Both the position numbers and the translations under genes were made by a program. This document shows, one piece after another, positions 16,540 to 24,256 of a stretch of DNA of 64,000 bases. Within the stretch, counting starts at the first letter, position 1. Every line of letters starts with the position of its first letter. Below the pieces are notes generated by a model, which did no database searches, was not told the origin of the DNA, and worked only from the letters and a program-made list of their open reading frames with translations. This DNA comes from Actinomadura hallensis (GTDB lineage: Bacteria; Actinomycetota; Actinomycetes; Streptosporangiales; Streptosporangiaceae): the NCBI RefSeq assembly GCF_006716765.1, contig NZ_VFPO01000001.1, positions 3,100,001 through 3,164,000 of the forward strand, given 5' to 3'.

Positions 16540-18597
16540 ATGCCCGCCGAGAGCGCGATCCTCGCCGCCGAGCGCGCCCATCTGGCCGCGTCCCGCGACG
16601 CGCTGCGCCGGATGCGCGAGCACGCCGAGAGCCTGTCCGCCGACGCCGCGGCCGACCGGGTGTCCGGGCAGATCCTGGAGTCGCTCCTGGAGCAGCGCGT
16701 CGCGGCGCTCGCCGACCACCCGGACGCGCCGCTGTTCTTCGGGCGCATGGACCGCGACGAAGGCAGCGGTGAATGCGGTGGCGGTGAATGCGGTGGCGGT
16801 GAAGGCGGTGGCGGTGGCGGTGAAGGCGGCGGTGACCTGCCCGCGACCATGTACGTGGGGCGGCGGCACGTCCACGACGGAGACGAGGGACGCCCCCTCG
16901 TCCTCGACTGGCGCGCCCCCGTCGCCCGTGCCTTCTACCAGGCCGGGCCCGCCGACCCCATGGGCTGGCGGCGGCGGCGCCGGTTCGGGTTCCGCGGCGG
17001 CGAGCTGACCGCGTTCGAGGACGAGCCCCTGGACGGCGGCGAGATCGGCCCGTCCCGGATCCTGACCGAGGAGATCGAGCGTCCCCGCACCGGGCCGATG
17101 CGCGACATCGTCGCCACGATCCAGCCCGACCAGGACGTGATCGTCCGCGCCGACCTGCCTCGCACCGTGTGCGTGCAGGGCGCGCCCGGCACCGGCAAGA
17201 CGGCCGTCGGCCTGCACCGCGCCGCCTACCTGCTGTTCACCCACCGGGAGCGGCTGTCGCGGTCCGGGGTGCTCATCGTGGGGCCCAACCGCGCGTTCCT
17301 GTCCTACATCTCCGCGGTGCTGCCCGCCCTCGGCGAGGTCAGGGTGGAGCAGGCCGCGATCGGCGACCTGCTCGGCGAGCCCACCGCGGAGGAGCCGGCG
17401 GCGGTCGCGGCGCTCAAGGGCGAGGCGCGCATGGCGGACGTGCTCCGCAAGGCGCTGTGGCTGCACCTCGCCAAGCCCGAGGAGGGCCTGGTCGTGACCC
17501 GCGGCGCCGCCCGCTACCGCCTCGCGGACCACGAGGTGCGGGAGACCGCTTCCGCGCTGCGGGGCGCGACCCGGTACGGCAGCGGCCGCGCGGCGTTCGC
17601 CCAGCGGCTCGCCCACCAGATCCTCGTGCAGATGGAGAAGCGCGGAGAGGCGCCCGACGACCGCGTGCAGGAGCAGGTGGCGCGCAGCAGGCCCGTCAAG
17701 CGGGTCCTCGACGCGGTGTGGCCGAAGCTCACCCCGGAACAGGTCCTCTGCCGGCTGCTGTCGGACGCCGGATTCCTGCGCAGGGCCGCCAAAGGCGTCC
17801 TGGACGACGAGGAGCAGGCCGCGATCCTGTGGGACAGGCCGCCGCGGTCGCACCGCTCGGCCAGGTGGACGGCCGCGGACCGCGCGCTCCTCGACGAGCT
17901 GAGCGACCTGATCGAGCGCACCGCCTCGCTCGGCCACCTCGTCGTGGACGAGGCGCAGGACCTGTCCGCCATGCAGCTGCGCGCCCTGGGCCGCCGGTGC
18001 GCCACGGGGTCGGCGACCGTGCTCGGCGACCTCGCCCAGGGCACGACGGAGTGGTCGGCGCGTTCCTGGAAGGAGGTCCTCACCCACCTCGGCCAGGACG
18101 GGGACGTCACCGAGCTGACCCTCGGCTTCCGCGTCCCCGGGGCCGTGCTGGACTACGCCGCCCGCCTGCTCCCGCACATCGCCCCCGGCCTGGAGCGGCC
18201 GCGTTCGCTGCGGCCCGGGCGGGACGCCCTCGACGTGCGGCGCGTCCCCCGCCTGGCGCCCGCCGTCGCGGAGGCGGCCCGCCAGGCCCTCGGCCGCCCC
18301 GGCTCGATCGGGCTGATCGTGCCGGACGCGGCGGCCGGCGCGCACGCGGCGGCGCTGGAGGAGGCCGGGCTGGAGCACGCCGTCCTGGGGCCCGGCTCCG
18401 CCGCCGGCGCCCGGCTGACCGTCGTCCCGGCGGCGCTCGCCAAGGGGATGGAGTACGACCACGTGATCGTCGCCGACCCCGCCGCCATCGCCGCCGGGCC
18501 GCGCGGCCCGGCGCGCCTGTACGTCGCGCTCACCCGCGCCGTCTCGTCCCTGACGGTGCTGCACCGCGACGACCTGCCCGCCGAACTGGCCGGCTGA
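16540..18597 (+). CDS. helD: HelD-like RNA polymerase-recycling motor ATPase (UvrD superfamily)
   Basis: 685 residues. The N-terminal coiled coil (residues 1-65, ILAAERAHLAASRDALRRMR) is the element that HelD inserts into the RNA polymerase secondary channel. Walker A GAPGTGKT is near 214-221, Walker B/DEAQD in HLVVDEAQDL, and motif V/VI-like AKGMEYDHVIV and LYVALTRAV follow. HelD dissociates stalled polymerase from nucleic acid using ATP; related actinobacterial HelR protects polymerase from rifamycins. Residues ~77-96 are a Gly/Glu/Cys tract from a 15-base tandem repeat, absent from typical relatives. ATG 16540 has GGAGG; TAAGGT at 16486-16491 is a possible -10 box. I saw no rifamycin-associated element upstream. 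Confidence 0.87.
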   Translation: MPAESAILAAERAHLAASRDALRRMREHAESLSADAAADRVSGQILESLLEQRVAALADHPDAPLFFGRMDRDEGSGECGGGECGGGEGGGGGGEGGGDLPATMYVGRRHVHDGDEGRPLVLDWRAPVARAFYQAGPADPMGWRRRRRFGFRGGELTAFEDEPLDGGEIGPSRILTEEIERPRTGPMRDIVATIQPDQDVIVRADLPRTVCVQGAPGTGKTAVGLHRAAYLLFTHRERLSRSGVLIVGPNRAFLSYISAVLPALGEVRVEQAAIGDLLGEPTAEEPAAVAALKGEARMADVLRKALWLHLAKPEEGLVVTRGAARYRLADHEVRETASALRGATRYGSGRAAFAQRLAHQILVQMEKRGEAPDDRVQEQVARSRPVKRVLDAVWPKLTPEQVLCRLLSDAGFLRRAAKGVLDDEEQAAILWDRPPRSHRSARWTAADRALLDELSDLIERTASLGHLVVDEAQDLSAMQLRALGRRCATGSATVLGDLAQGTTEWSARSWKEVLTHLGQDGDVTELTLGFRVPGAVLDYAARLLPHIAPGLERPRSLRPGRDALDVRRVPRLAPAVAEAARQALGRPGSIGLIVPDAAAGAHAAALEEAGLEHAVLGPGSAAGARLTVVPAALAKGMEYDHVIVADPAAIAAGPRGPARLYVALTRAVSSLTVLHRDDLPAELAG
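16769..16828 (+). repeat. 15-base tandem repeat inside helD (4 units)
   Basis: Unit GTGAATGCGGTGGCG occurs twice exactly (16769-16783, 16784-16798), then with one change (16799-16813), then as a more diverged copy (16814-16828). It encodes GECGG-type pentapeptides between the N-terminal coiled coil and the first conserved domain segment. Confidence 0.9.
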
Positions 18598-18665
18598 TCC
18601 GCCCGCGGTCCGGCCGCGCCGGCCGGGCGGCGGCACCGCCGCCGGAGGGATAGCCTGCACAGCCG

Positions 18666-18689
18666 TTGACAAGTGGAATCGCGACTTGT
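18666..18689 (+). promoter_or_regulatory. -35-like TTGACA overlapping an ACAAGT/ACTTGT inverted repeat
   Basis: A consensus TTGACA (18666-18671) overlaps the left arm of an inverted repeat ACAAGT (18669-18674) / ACTTGT (18684-18689) with a 9-base spacer, immediately before the NTF2-like gene. No good -10 box follows at the right spacing. An operator over a promoter is the natural reading, unproven. Confidence 0.4.
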
Positions 18690-18700
18690 ACTGGAGGAGC

Positions 18701-19111
18701 ATGTCCGAGTTCGCAAGCCCCCGGGCCGTCTTCCAGCGGCTCATCGACGGGGTGACCGCGCGGCGGCCCGAGACGCTGCCGCGGCTGTACGCCGAGGACG
18801 CGGTGGTCGTCCACCCGTTCGCCCGCCCGGCCACGCGCCTGGAGGGGCGCGACGCGGTCCGCGAGCACTTCGCCCGGCTGGAGGCGCTGCCGCTGGAGAT
18901 GACGGCGCGCAACATCGTCGTCCACCACACCGCCGACCCCGAGGTGATCATCGCGGAGTTCGAGTACGCGGGGCGCAACACCGAGACCGGGCGCGAGTTC
19001 GTCGTGCCCAGCGTCTTCGTCCTGCGGGTGCGCGACGGGCGGATCGTGGAGTCGCGCGACTACCACGACCACTCCCTCGTCGCCCACGCGATGGGCGAAC
19101 AGCGCGGTTGA
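18701..19111 (+). CDS. NTF2-like / SnoaL-like protein
   Basis: 136 residues of the cone-shaped NTF2-like fold: an N-terminal helix (FQRLIDGVTARRPETLPRLY), the AEDAVVVHPFARP strand, GRDAVREHF, and a C-terminal strand VLRVRDGRIVESRDYHD. Members are small-molecule isomerases, cyclases or hydrolases, or non-catalytic. The conserved DYHDH could be functional, but no activity can be assigned. ATG 18701 follows GGAGGAGC. It precedes the acyl-CoA dehydrogenase pair but is separated from it by a palindromic operator. Confidence 0.8.
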   Translation: MSEFASPRAVFQRLIDGVTARRPETLPRLYAEDAVVVHPFARPATRLEGRDAVREHFARLEALPLEMTARNIVVHHTADPEVIIAEFEYAGRNTETGREFVVPSVFVLRVRDGRIVESRDYHDHSLVAHAMGEQRG

Positions 19112-19145
19112 CTCCCCGACCCGGTCGTTCCTAGGCTGGACGAGC

Positions 19146-19165
19146 CATACCGACCGGTTGGTATG
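19146..19165. promoter_or_regulatory. TetR-type operator candidate upstream of acyl-CoA dehydrogenase pair
   Basis: A 20-base palindrome CATACCGACCGGTTGGTATG with 9 of 10 pairs matched, 48 bases upstream of the dehydrogenase start. It closely resembles TACCGACCG-type sites reported for TetR regulators of fatty acid degradation such as Thermus PfmR. No TetR gene is adjacent, so the regulator would act in trans. Confidence 0.65.
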
Positions 19166-19213
19166 TGACCGGGTGGCCCGCCGCCACCCCCGCCCGTGCG
19201 GAGGTTTCGCCCT

Positions 19214-20407
19214 GTGAGCACAGCACCGCCCGATGCCGAGGATCTGGAGAGGCGGGTGGGCGAGTTCCTCGCCGCGCACGACCCGTCCTCCACCGAGCCC
19301 CTGGAGTTCCTGAGGGCGCGCTTCGACGCCGGCCTCGCCTGGGTCCACTACCCCGAGGGCCTCGGCGGCCTCGGCGCCCCCCGCGCCCTGCAGCCCGCCG
19401 TCGACCGGATGTTCGCCGAGGCGGGCGCGCCGAGCAACCATCCCGAGCGCAACGGCATCGGGCTCGGGATGGCGGCCCCGACGATCCTCGCGTTCGGCAC
19501 CGAGGAGCAGAAGCGCCGCTTCCTGCGCCCCCTGTGGACCGGCGAGGAGATCTGGTGCCAGCTGTTCAGCGAGCCCGGCGCCGGCTCCGACCTCGCCGCG
19601 CTCGCCACCCGCGCCGTCCGCGACGGCGACGCCTGGACGGTCAACGGCCAGAAGGTCTGGACGTCCATGGCCCACGAGGCGCGCTGGGCGATCCTCGTGA
19701 CCCGCACCGACCCGGACGTCCCCAAGCACCGCGGCATGACCTACTTCATCTGCGACATGACCGCGCCGGGCGTCGAGGTGCGGCCGCTGCGGCAGATCAC
19801 CGGCGAGGCCGAGTTCAACGAGGTCTTCCTCACCGACGTGCGGATCCCCGACGAGCACCGGCTCGGCGCGGTCGGCGAGGGCTGGAAGGTCTCCACCACG
19901 ACGCTGATGAACGAGCGGGTCGCGATCGGCGGCTCCGCCGCGCCCCGCGAGGGCGGCATGATCGGCGTGGTCGCCGCGCTGTGGCGCGACCGCCCCGAGC
20001 TGCGCACCCCCGGGCTGCACGAGGCGCTGCTGCGCCTCTGGACCGAGGCCGAGGCGGCGCGGCTCACCGGGGTGCGGCTGCGCCAGCAGCTCACCGCCGG
20101 GCAGCCCGGCCCCGAGGGTTCGGGCGCCAAGCTGGCGTTCGCCGACCTCAACCAGCGGATCTCCGGGCTGGAGCTGGAGATGCTCGGCGAGGAGGGCCTG
20201 CGCTACGACGACTGGACCATGCGCCGGCCGTCCGAGGTCGACTTCACCCGCCGCTCGCCCGGGTACCGGTACCTGCGCGCCAAGGGCAACTCCATCGAGG
20301 GCGGCACCTCGGAGATCCTGCGCAACATCATCGCCGAGCGGGTGCTGGGCCTTCCCGGCGAGATCCGGGTCGACAAGGACGTGGCGTGGAAGGACCTCCC
20401 CAAGTGA
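19214..20407 (+). CDS. Acyl-CoA dehydrogenase, catalytic-type subunit
   Basis: 397 residues. The motifs are FSEPGAGSDLA, GQKVWTSMA and the C-terminal NSIEGGTSEILRNIIAERVLGLP, which contains the catalytic Glu of the EGT loop. Together with the overlapping second dehydrogenase it resembles the heteromeric FadE pairs of actinobacteria that oxidise sterol side chains or other bulky acyl-CoAs. GTG 19214 is chosen because GGAGG lies 9 bases upstream; GTG 19196 would add six basic residues. A TetR-type palindrome sits just upstream. Confidence 0.9.
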   Translation: MSTAPPDAEDLERRVGEFLAAHDPSSTEPLEFLRARFDAGLAWVHYPEGLGGLGAPRALQPAVDRMFAEAGAPSNHPERNGIGLGMAAPTILAFGTEEQKRRFLRPLWTGEEIWCQLFSEPGAGSDLAALATRAVRDGDAWTVNGQKVWTSMAHEARWAILVTRTDPDVPKHRGMTYFICDMTAPGVEVRPLRQITGEAEFNEVFLTDVRIPDEHRLGAVGEGWKVSTTTLMNERVAIGGSAAPREGGMIGVVAALWRDRPELRTPGLHEALLRLWTEAEAARLTGVRLRQQLTAGQPGPEGSGAKLAFADLNQRISGLELEMLGEEGLRYDDWTMRRPSEVDFTRRSPGYRYLRAKGNSIEGGTSEILRNIIAERVLGLPGEIRVDKDVAWKDLPK

Positions 20408-21480
20408 GCGACCTGCTGTACAGCGAGATCGAGAACGACCTGCGCGCGAGCGTCCGCGAGGTGCTCGACGACAAGGCGCCCTGGACGTCCGTCCTCGCCG
20501 GGACCGAGAAGGACGAGCCCTACGACGCGGAGCTGTGGGGGGCCGTCGCGGGCCAGCTCGGGTGTGCCGGGCTGCCCGTGCCCGAGGACCTCGGCGGCGC
20601 GGGCGCCACCTGGCGCGAGACCGCCGTCGTCATGGAGGAGCTCGGCCGCAGCGCCGCGCCCGTCCCGTTCCTGAGCAGCGCGGTCGTCGCGACGGCCGCG
20701 CTGCTGGCCGCGGGGGAGCGCGACCTGCTCGCGCGGCTCGCCGCCGCCGAGGAGATCGCCGTCCCGGCGGTGCCGTTCAGCACCGGGCCCTTCGGCGCCG
20801 GGGTCCCCGAACTCCGGGTGGCGGACGGCCGGGTGACCGGTGAGGTCACCAGCGTCGCCGACGGCATGGCCGCCGGGTGGTTCCTCGTCCCGGCCGGCGG
20901 CGGGCTGTACGCGGTGGACGCCGCCGACGCCCGCCGCACCGCCGTGACCTCGCTGGACATGACGCGCCGCCTCGCCGACGTCACGTTCTCCGGAGCGCCG
21001 GCCCGCCTGGTCGCCGAGGGCCCGGACGCCCTGCGCGCCGGACTGCTGACCGGCGCCGCGATGCTGGCGTCCGAGCAGCTCGGCATCGCCGAGCGGTGCC
21101 TGGACGACACCGTCGCGTACGTGAAGACGCGCTACCAGTTCGGCCGGCCGGTCGGCTCCTACCAGGGCCTCAAGCACCGCCTCGCCGACCTGTGGACGTC
21201 CATCACCCAGGCCCGCGCGGTCGCCCGCCACGCGGCGTCGTGCGCGGCGGCCGGCGACGCGGACACCGAGATCGCCGTGGCGGTCGCGCAGTCGCACTGC
21301 TCGGCCGTCGCCGTCAAGGCCGCCGAGGAGTGCGTGCAGATGCACGGCGGGATCGGCTTCACCTGGGAGCACTCCGCGCACCTGTACCTGAAGCGGGCCA
21401 AGGCGGACGCCATCGCGCTCGGCACGCCCGACCGGCACCGCGCCGCCCTGGCCGGGCTGGTCGACCTGCCCCCCGCCTGA
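20404..21480 (+). CDS. Acyl-CoA dehydrogenase-like subunit lacking the EGT catalytic loop
   Basis: 358 residues starting at a GTG that overlaps the previous stop (GTGA), so the two subunits are translationally coupled. It has the dehydrogenase fold (LPVPEDLGGAGATW, YQFGRPVGSYQGLKHRLAD, CVQMHGGIGFTWEHSAHLYLKRA). Where active enzymes have the EGT base it reads AIALGTPDRHR, without a Glu. That pattern and the shorter length are typical of the non-catalytic partner in alpha2-beta2 FadE complexes, where the active sites form across the pair. Confidence 0.88.
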   Translation: MSDLLYSEIENDLRASVREVLDDKAPWTSVLAGTEKDEPYDAELWGAVAGQLGCAGLPVPEDLGGAGATWRETAVVMEELGRSAAPVPFLSSAVVATAALLAAGERDLLARLAAAEEIAVPAVPFSTGPFGAGVPELRVADGRVTGEVTSVADGMAAGWFLVPAGGGLYAVDAADARRTAVTSLDMTRRLADVTFSGAPARLVAEGPDALRAGLLTGAAMLASEQLGIAERCLDDTVAYVKTRYQFGRPVGSYQGLKHRLADLWTSITQARAVARHAASCAAAGDADTEIAVAVAQSHCSAVAVKAAEECVQMHGGIGFTWEHSAHLYLKRAKADAIALGTPDRHRAALAGLVDLPPA

Positions 21481-21489
21481 CGGAGCCGG

Positions 21490-21526
21490 ACGGGCGGCCC
21501 TGTGCGCGGCATGCGGGGCCGCCCGT
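21490..21526. terminator. Hairpin between convergent genes
   Basis: Perfect 11-base arms ACGGGCGGCCC and GGGCCGCCCGT around a 15-base loop, 10 bases after the dehydrogenase stop and directly against the stop of the convergent deaminase gene. It probably terminates both. Confidence 0.65.
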
Positions 21527-22456
21527 TCATCCGGTGATGACGGCCAGGATCCTGGCGCCCTCCGGGAACGCGCCGCGGTCGGCCAGCGCGAGGACGCCGA
21601 ACATCATCTTCGCGGTGTAGACCCGGTCCAGGACGACGCCGTGGCGCCCGGCGAAGTCGTCGATGAAGGCGTCCAGCTCGCATGTCCGCCGGGCGTAGCC
21701 GCCGAAGTGGAAGCCGCCTTCGACGCGCCAGGTCCCCCGCGGCCCGCCGTACGCCTCGCGCTGGAGCCGCTCGACCTCGGCCCGCATGAAGTCGCCCTTC
21801 AGGACGGAGAACCCGAGGGCGCGCTGGTCCGGGGCCAGCCCGGCGGCCAGGCCCGCCAGGGTCCCGCCCGTCCCGCACGGGCAGCAGACCACGTCGTAGC
21901 CGGGCACCTCCGCGCCGAGCTCCGCGCAGCCGTGGACGGCCCGCGCGTTGCTGCCGCCCTCGGGCAGCAGGTAGAAGTCGCCCCACCGCTCGCGGAGGGC
22001 GGCGATGACCTCGGGCTCGTGCTTGCGGCGGTAGGAGGCGCGGTCCATGTAGGTCAGGCGCATCCCCATCCGCTCGGCGCGGGCGAGGGAGGGGTTCAGC
22101 GGCAGGTGCTCCTCGCCGCGGATCACGCCGATCGTCGCGAACCCGAAGATCTTCCCGGCCGCCGCGGCGGCGCGGATGTGGTTGGAGTAGGCGCCGCCGA
22201 AGGTGAGGAGCGTCCCCTTCTCCCGCGCGGGCGCGATGTTGTGCCGGAGCTTGCGCCACTTGTTGCCGGGCAGCTCCGGGTGGATCAGGTCGTCGCGCTT
22301 CAGGAACAGCCGCACGCCGCGCCGGGCGGCCCGGTCGTCGGCGAGCTCCACGACGGGGGAGGCCGCGGCACGGGGCGGCACCGTCGGCGGCACGGCCGGG
22401 GGCGGCGCGGCCGGGGGCGGCGCGGCCGGGGGCGGCGCGGGTCGTCGGGGCGGCAT
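21527..22456 (-). CDS. PLP-dependent ACC deaminase / D-cysteine desulfhydrase family
   Basis: 309 residues. The core is a fold-type II PLP enzyme: FLKRDDLIHPELPGNKWRKL carries the PLP lysine (GNKWRK), FGGAYSNH binds the cofactor, and CPCGTGGTLAGL is the phosphate-binding loop. Members deaminate 1-aminocyclopropane carboxylate or desulfhydrate D-cysteine; the two cannot be told apart here. The first ~28 residues are a Pro/Ala tract from 15-base repeats and do not belong to the family, so the true start may be an internal GTG at 22381 (VPPRAAASPVVEL). No good ribosome site is visible at either. Confidence 0.85.
   Translation of the reverse strand: MPPRRPAPPPAAPPPAAPPPAVPPTVPPRAAASPVVELADDRAARRGVRLFLKRDDLIHPELPGNKWRKLRHNIAPAREKGTLLTFGGAYSNHIRAAAAAGKIFGFATIGVIRGEEHLPLNPSLARAERMGMRLTYMDRASYRRKHEPEVIAALRERWGDFYLLPEGGSNARAVHGCAELGAEVPGYDVVCCPCGTGGTLAGLAAGLAPDQRALGFSVLKGDFMRAEVERLQREAYGGPRGTWRVEGGFHFGGYARRTCELDAFIDDFAGRHGVVLDRVYTAKMMFGVLALADRGAFPEGARILAVITG
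22386..22440. repeat. 15-base tandem repeat at the start of the PLP-enzyme gene
   Basis: Plus-strand unit GGCGGCGCGGCCGGG, about 3.7 copies (22386-22400 with one mismatch, 22401-22415, 22416-22430, partial 22431-22440). On the coding strand it gives APPPA-type pentapeptides. Confidence 0.9.
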
Positions 22457-22596
22457 CGGCGGGATCAGCGCGCGGCCGGGAGGCGGAGTCCGACGGGGTT
22501 CTGCGGCTGCCGGTCGTGCTCGCGCATGCCCGGGATTCTACGGGGATCGGGGCCGGGCCACCGCCGTTCTCGGAGCCCGGCGGGGACGGGCGCGGC

Positions 22597-23151
22597 TCAG
22601 AGGGGGAGGCGCAGGCGGCGTCCCAGCCGCCGGAACCGGGAGCCGGGGGCGTGCTCGGGGGAGGAGCCGCGGGCGGACAGGTGCTCCAGGAGCGTGTCGA
22701 ACGCGGGGGCGTTGACGCACACGAGCGTCGCGCGGGCGCGGCGGGCGCAGTGGAGCCGGACCGACGGCCGCAGCAGCCGGGAGAGCGGGCCGCGGGTCCC
22801 GTGCCCGACGACGAGGATGTCGTCGTCGCCCGCGAGCCGCACCAGGACCGCGCCCGGCTCGCCGATGAGCGCCAGGGCGGTCAGGTCCACGCCTTCGGGC
22901 GGACCGCCGCACACGTCCGCGAGGACGCGGGCGACGAGCTCGGCGCCGGACGTGCGCAGCGCCTCGGTGACGCCGCAGCCGAGCTGCCCCGCCGCCGACA
23001 CGTGCGGCGGCAGCGGCGCGGCGTGCACGACCAGCAGCGGCAGCCGCCGCAGCCGCGCCGCCCCGATCGCCCAGGCCAGCGCGCAGCGGGCCCCCGCGGA
23101 GTCGTCCACCCCGACCACGATGCGGGGGCCGCCCTCCGGTCTCGCGATCAC
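22597..23151 (-). CDS. Universal stress protein (UspA family), single domain
   Basis: 184 residues. It begins with the family strand IVVGVDDSAGARCALAWA and contains LVVGHGTRGPLSRLLRPSVRLHCARRARATLVCV, in which the ATP-binding G-x2-G-x(n)-S pattern is recognisable. The last ~40 residues form an Arg-rich tail outside the domain. GTG 23151 is preceded by GGGAGGGATC. It is divergent from the XdhC-like gene; the spacer has a GGTATACC palindrome at 23262-23269. Role: general stress, probably ATP-binding; partner unknown. Confidence 0.85.
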   Translation of the reverse strand: MIARPEGGPRIVVGVDDSAGARCALAWAIGAARLRRLPLLVVHAAPLPPHVSAAGQLGCGVTEALRTSGAELVARVLADVCGGPPEGVDLTALALIGEPGAVLVRLAGDDDILVVGHGTRGPLSRLLRPSVRLHCARRARATLVCVNAPAFDTLLEHLSARGSSPEHAPGSRFRRLGRRLRLPL

Positions 23152-23342
23152 GATCCCTCCCGAGGCCGCCGGCTGGGTGTGCGGTGAGCCCGTTTCATCG
23201 TCGGCGGGCGCCGGTGGCGGGCACCGGTGCGGGCCGGATGGAAAGCCTCAGTCTAAGTCCAGGTATACCCGTGCAGAAGGAGGAGACCGCCGTTTCGCGA
23301 ACCCCGGTTTCCGAAAAGGGCCGCGCGGGGCACACTGCCGGT

Positions 23343-23900
23343 ATGACCGCGCAGCACGAGACCGGACCCCGCGAGCCCGCACCGCACGGGAACGCCCCGC
23401 ATGGGAACGCTTCGCACGAGACCGATCCGGCCTGCGCGGTCGCGCACGGCGACGCTCCGGCCCCGGGGGAGGAGCGGACGCTGGTGGCGGTGTTCGCCGG
23501 TCCCGTCGCCGAGCACCTGCTGCGCTTCGGCGCCGACCTCGGCTACCGCACGTTCCTCGTCGACCCCGACAAGGACCGCGACGGGCTCGACGACCTGCCG
23601 CGGCTCGACGCGACCGCCGACGTCGTCGTCACCGACCATCACCGCCCCGAGCTGGGGCCCGTGCTGCGGGACGTGCTGACCCAGCCGGTCCGCTGGGTCG
23701 GCGTCATGGGCAACCCCCGCCATCCCGCGCCGCACGTCCCGGCGCTCACCGAGCTGGGCGTCCCCGCGGAGGACATCGCGCGGGTGCACCGGCCCATCGG
23801 GCTCAACATCGGGTCGCGGACCCCGGCGGAGATCGCCGTCGCGACCCTCGCCGGGCTCATCGCCGACCGCAACGGCCGCCCCGGCGGCTTCGAGTTCTAG
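23343..23900 (+). CDS. XdhC-like Rossmann-domain protein
   Basis: 185 residues. The core from ~45 matches the C-terminal NAD-binding half of XdhC/CoxI proteins: TLVAVFAGPVAEHLLRFGAD, VDPDKD, VVVTDHH and the diagnostic HRPIGLNIGSRTPAEIAVATLAGLIADR. XdhC inserts sulfurated molybdenum cofactor into xanthine dehydrogenase-type enzymes; the N-terminal XdhC domain is absent here, and no molybdoenzyme gene is nearby. Residues ~14-25 are a PHGNA repeat. The ATG has only a weak ribosome signal, and an upstream GTG at 23271 is possible. Confidence 0.75.
   Translation: MTAQHETGPREPAPHGNAPHGNASHETDPACAVAHGDAPAPGEERTLVAVFAGPVAEHLLRFGADLGYRTFLVDPDKDRDGLDDLPRLDATADVVVTDHHRPELGPVLRDVLTQPVRWVGVMGNPRHPAPHVPALTELGVPAEDIARVHRPIGLNIGSRTPAEIAVATLAGLIADRNGRPGGFEF
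23382..23411 (+). repeat. 15-base tandem repeat in the xdhC-like gene (2 units)
   Basis: CCGCACGGGAACGCC (23382-23396) followed by CCGCATGGGAACGCT (23397-23411), then a decaying third copy. It encodes PHGNA PHGNA. Confidence 0.8.
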
Positions 23901-24256
23901 GCCCCGTTTCATAGGCCCCGTTGCTCCAGGGCCGCGTTCTCCTGGCCTCGTCTTTCATGCCGCGTCCCGCGCGGTTCCGGGCCGTGCCGCGGCGCCCGGC
24001 GGCCCGCTGCGTGACCGTGCCCGGGCGGGTGCGGCGCCCCGGGGCCCGGCCGGCGCCCGGGACGCGCCGCCCCGGGGCCCGGCGCCGCCTCTCGCGGGGG
24101 CGTGCGCCGCCGCCCGGTCTCCGGTGATCGTGCAGGTCGGAGGCGTAGCATGAAGTGGCGAGCGTGTTCTGTCGGTGGGTGCGCCTACCGTCGGGGCGAT
24201 GGCGCCGCCCGCGGCGCCCGCGCAGCGACGACGCCGAACCGAAGGTGACGACCACC
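23901..24256. other. 356-base intergenic region with a possible short leader frame
   Basis: Starts with a 14-base near-duplicate (TAGGCCCCGTTTCA / TAGGCCCCGTTGCT, 23898-23925). The middle (24030-24110) is extremely GC-rich, with a repeated CCCCGGGGCCCGGC. It ends with a possible 32-codon leader frame at 24150-24248. No other gene recognised. Confidence 0.45.
24150..24248 (+). CDS. Possible 32-residue leader peptide upstream of sigma factor
   Basis: An ATG at 24150 sits 6 bases after GGAGG and opens 32 codons ending in TGA at 24246-24248, 8 bases before the sigma factor ATG. Codon usage is only moderately typical and the peptide (MKWRACSVGGCAYRRGDGAA...) is unrecognised. The spacing would allow translational coupling to the sigma gene. 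It may be chance. Confidence 0.25.
   Translation: MKWRACSVGGCAYRRGDGAARGARAATTPNRR

Noticed and set aside
22465..22527. A 20-residue frame (MREHDRQPQNPVGLRLPAAR) upstream of the PLP enzyme
   Set aside because: No ribosome site and no coding bias over a meaningful length; too short to support.
23901..24149. GC-rich direct repeats as a possible mobile-element end or attachment site
   Set aside because: The repeats are low-complexity C/G runs; no transposase, integrase or target duplication is present.
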